From Mangrovimicrobium sediminis (lineage in GTDB: Bacteria > Pseudomonadota > Gammaproteobacteria > Pseudomonadales > Halieaceae), in NCBI RefSeq assembly GCF_004745945.1, contig NZ_SRLE01000007.1, positions 62,001 to 126,000 of the forward strand: a stretch of DNA of 64,000 bases, written 5' to 3'. This document shows, piece by piece, positions 63,683-64,000 of this stretch (position 1 is the first letter of the stretch; every line of letters starts with the position of its first letter). The position numbers and the translations under genes were made by a program. The notes under the pieces were generated by a model. That model made no database searches. It saw nothing but the letters and a program-made list of their open reading frames with translations, and was not told the DNA's origin.

Positions 63683-64000
<318 letters not shown>

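Overview
The window is a high-GC gammaproteobacterial chromosome segment. Its gene content fits a marine, aerobic member of the Cellvibrionales, most likely Halieaceae (OM60/NOR5 group). The signs are TonB-receptor-linked lipid catabolism, a VPxPA/PEP-CTERM protein, a DUF2868-DUF3482 pair, a retropepsin/7TM/ATP-grasp operon and a DUF3348-DUF802-OmpA-DUF2894 operon. The genus assignment is an inference from gene content. Genes are closely packed, often with 4-bp start/stop overlaps.

Layout. 0.1-8.7 kb: a SlyD-like isomerase, an MscS-type channel, an intergenic region holding a very good sigma-54 promoter followed by a structured ~107-nt sRNA candidate, a TolB/TPR membrane protein, a Xre-RES toxin-antitoxin pair with its own promoter, and a phospholipase D-VTT fusion paired with an EEP-family hydrolase. 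8.7-15.2 kb: acyl-CoA synthetase, slipin-NfeD membrane pair, SDR, GFA protein, periplasmic glutathione peroxidase and a PEP-CTERM-type exported protein. 15.6-24.4 kb: RND efflux pump (adaptor plus permease), DUF3833 lipoprotein, DUF2868 and DUF3482 GTPase, YheT-like hydrolase. 24.4-34.7 kb: solute symporter, threonine degradation (tdh-kbl), DUF4124 protein, retropepsin-inactive transglutaminase-ATP-grasp-PGPGW operon, two small unknown proteins, CoA-transferase.

34.8-40.8 kb is accessory DNA. A tRNA-Arg(ACG) gene is followed by a ~190-bp insert that duplicates the last 21 bp of the tRNA region. Next come the catalytic C-terminus of a broken tyrosine integrase, an acyltransferase, an exported amidohydrolase, and a clearly AT-richer block with a KTSC-like small protein and an OLD-family ATPase/TOPRIM nuclease. 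41-46 kb: an alkaline-phosphatase-superfamily lipoprotein, a Kef-type antiporter and a pirin.

46.1-50.5 kb: a four-gene overlapping operon (DUF3348, MotA/ExbB-like channel with a very long coiled-coil tail, MotB/OmpA-like partner, DUF2894). Its two central proteins have the architecture of the ZorA/ZorB motor of Zorya defence, without the Zorya effectors. 50.6-64 kb: a lipid catabolic cluster. It contains SDR-TetR-P450 under a well-formed promoter with an overlapping palindrome, then MpaB-like oxygenase, TonB receptor, alpha-methylacyl-CoA racemase, FadB/J-like bifunctional enzyme, thiolase and TetR. Divergent from these are an acyl-CoA dehydrogenase and a nitronate-monooxygenase-like gene cut by the window end. 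Together they suggest uptake, oxidation and beta-oxidation of a branched hydrophobic substrate.

The least expected pattern is seen across the whole window. Three unrelated genes (RES toxin, DUF3833, DUF2894) carry short tandem repeats whose first unit begins exactly at the stop codon, so the stop codon and the bases after it are repeated 4-6 times.
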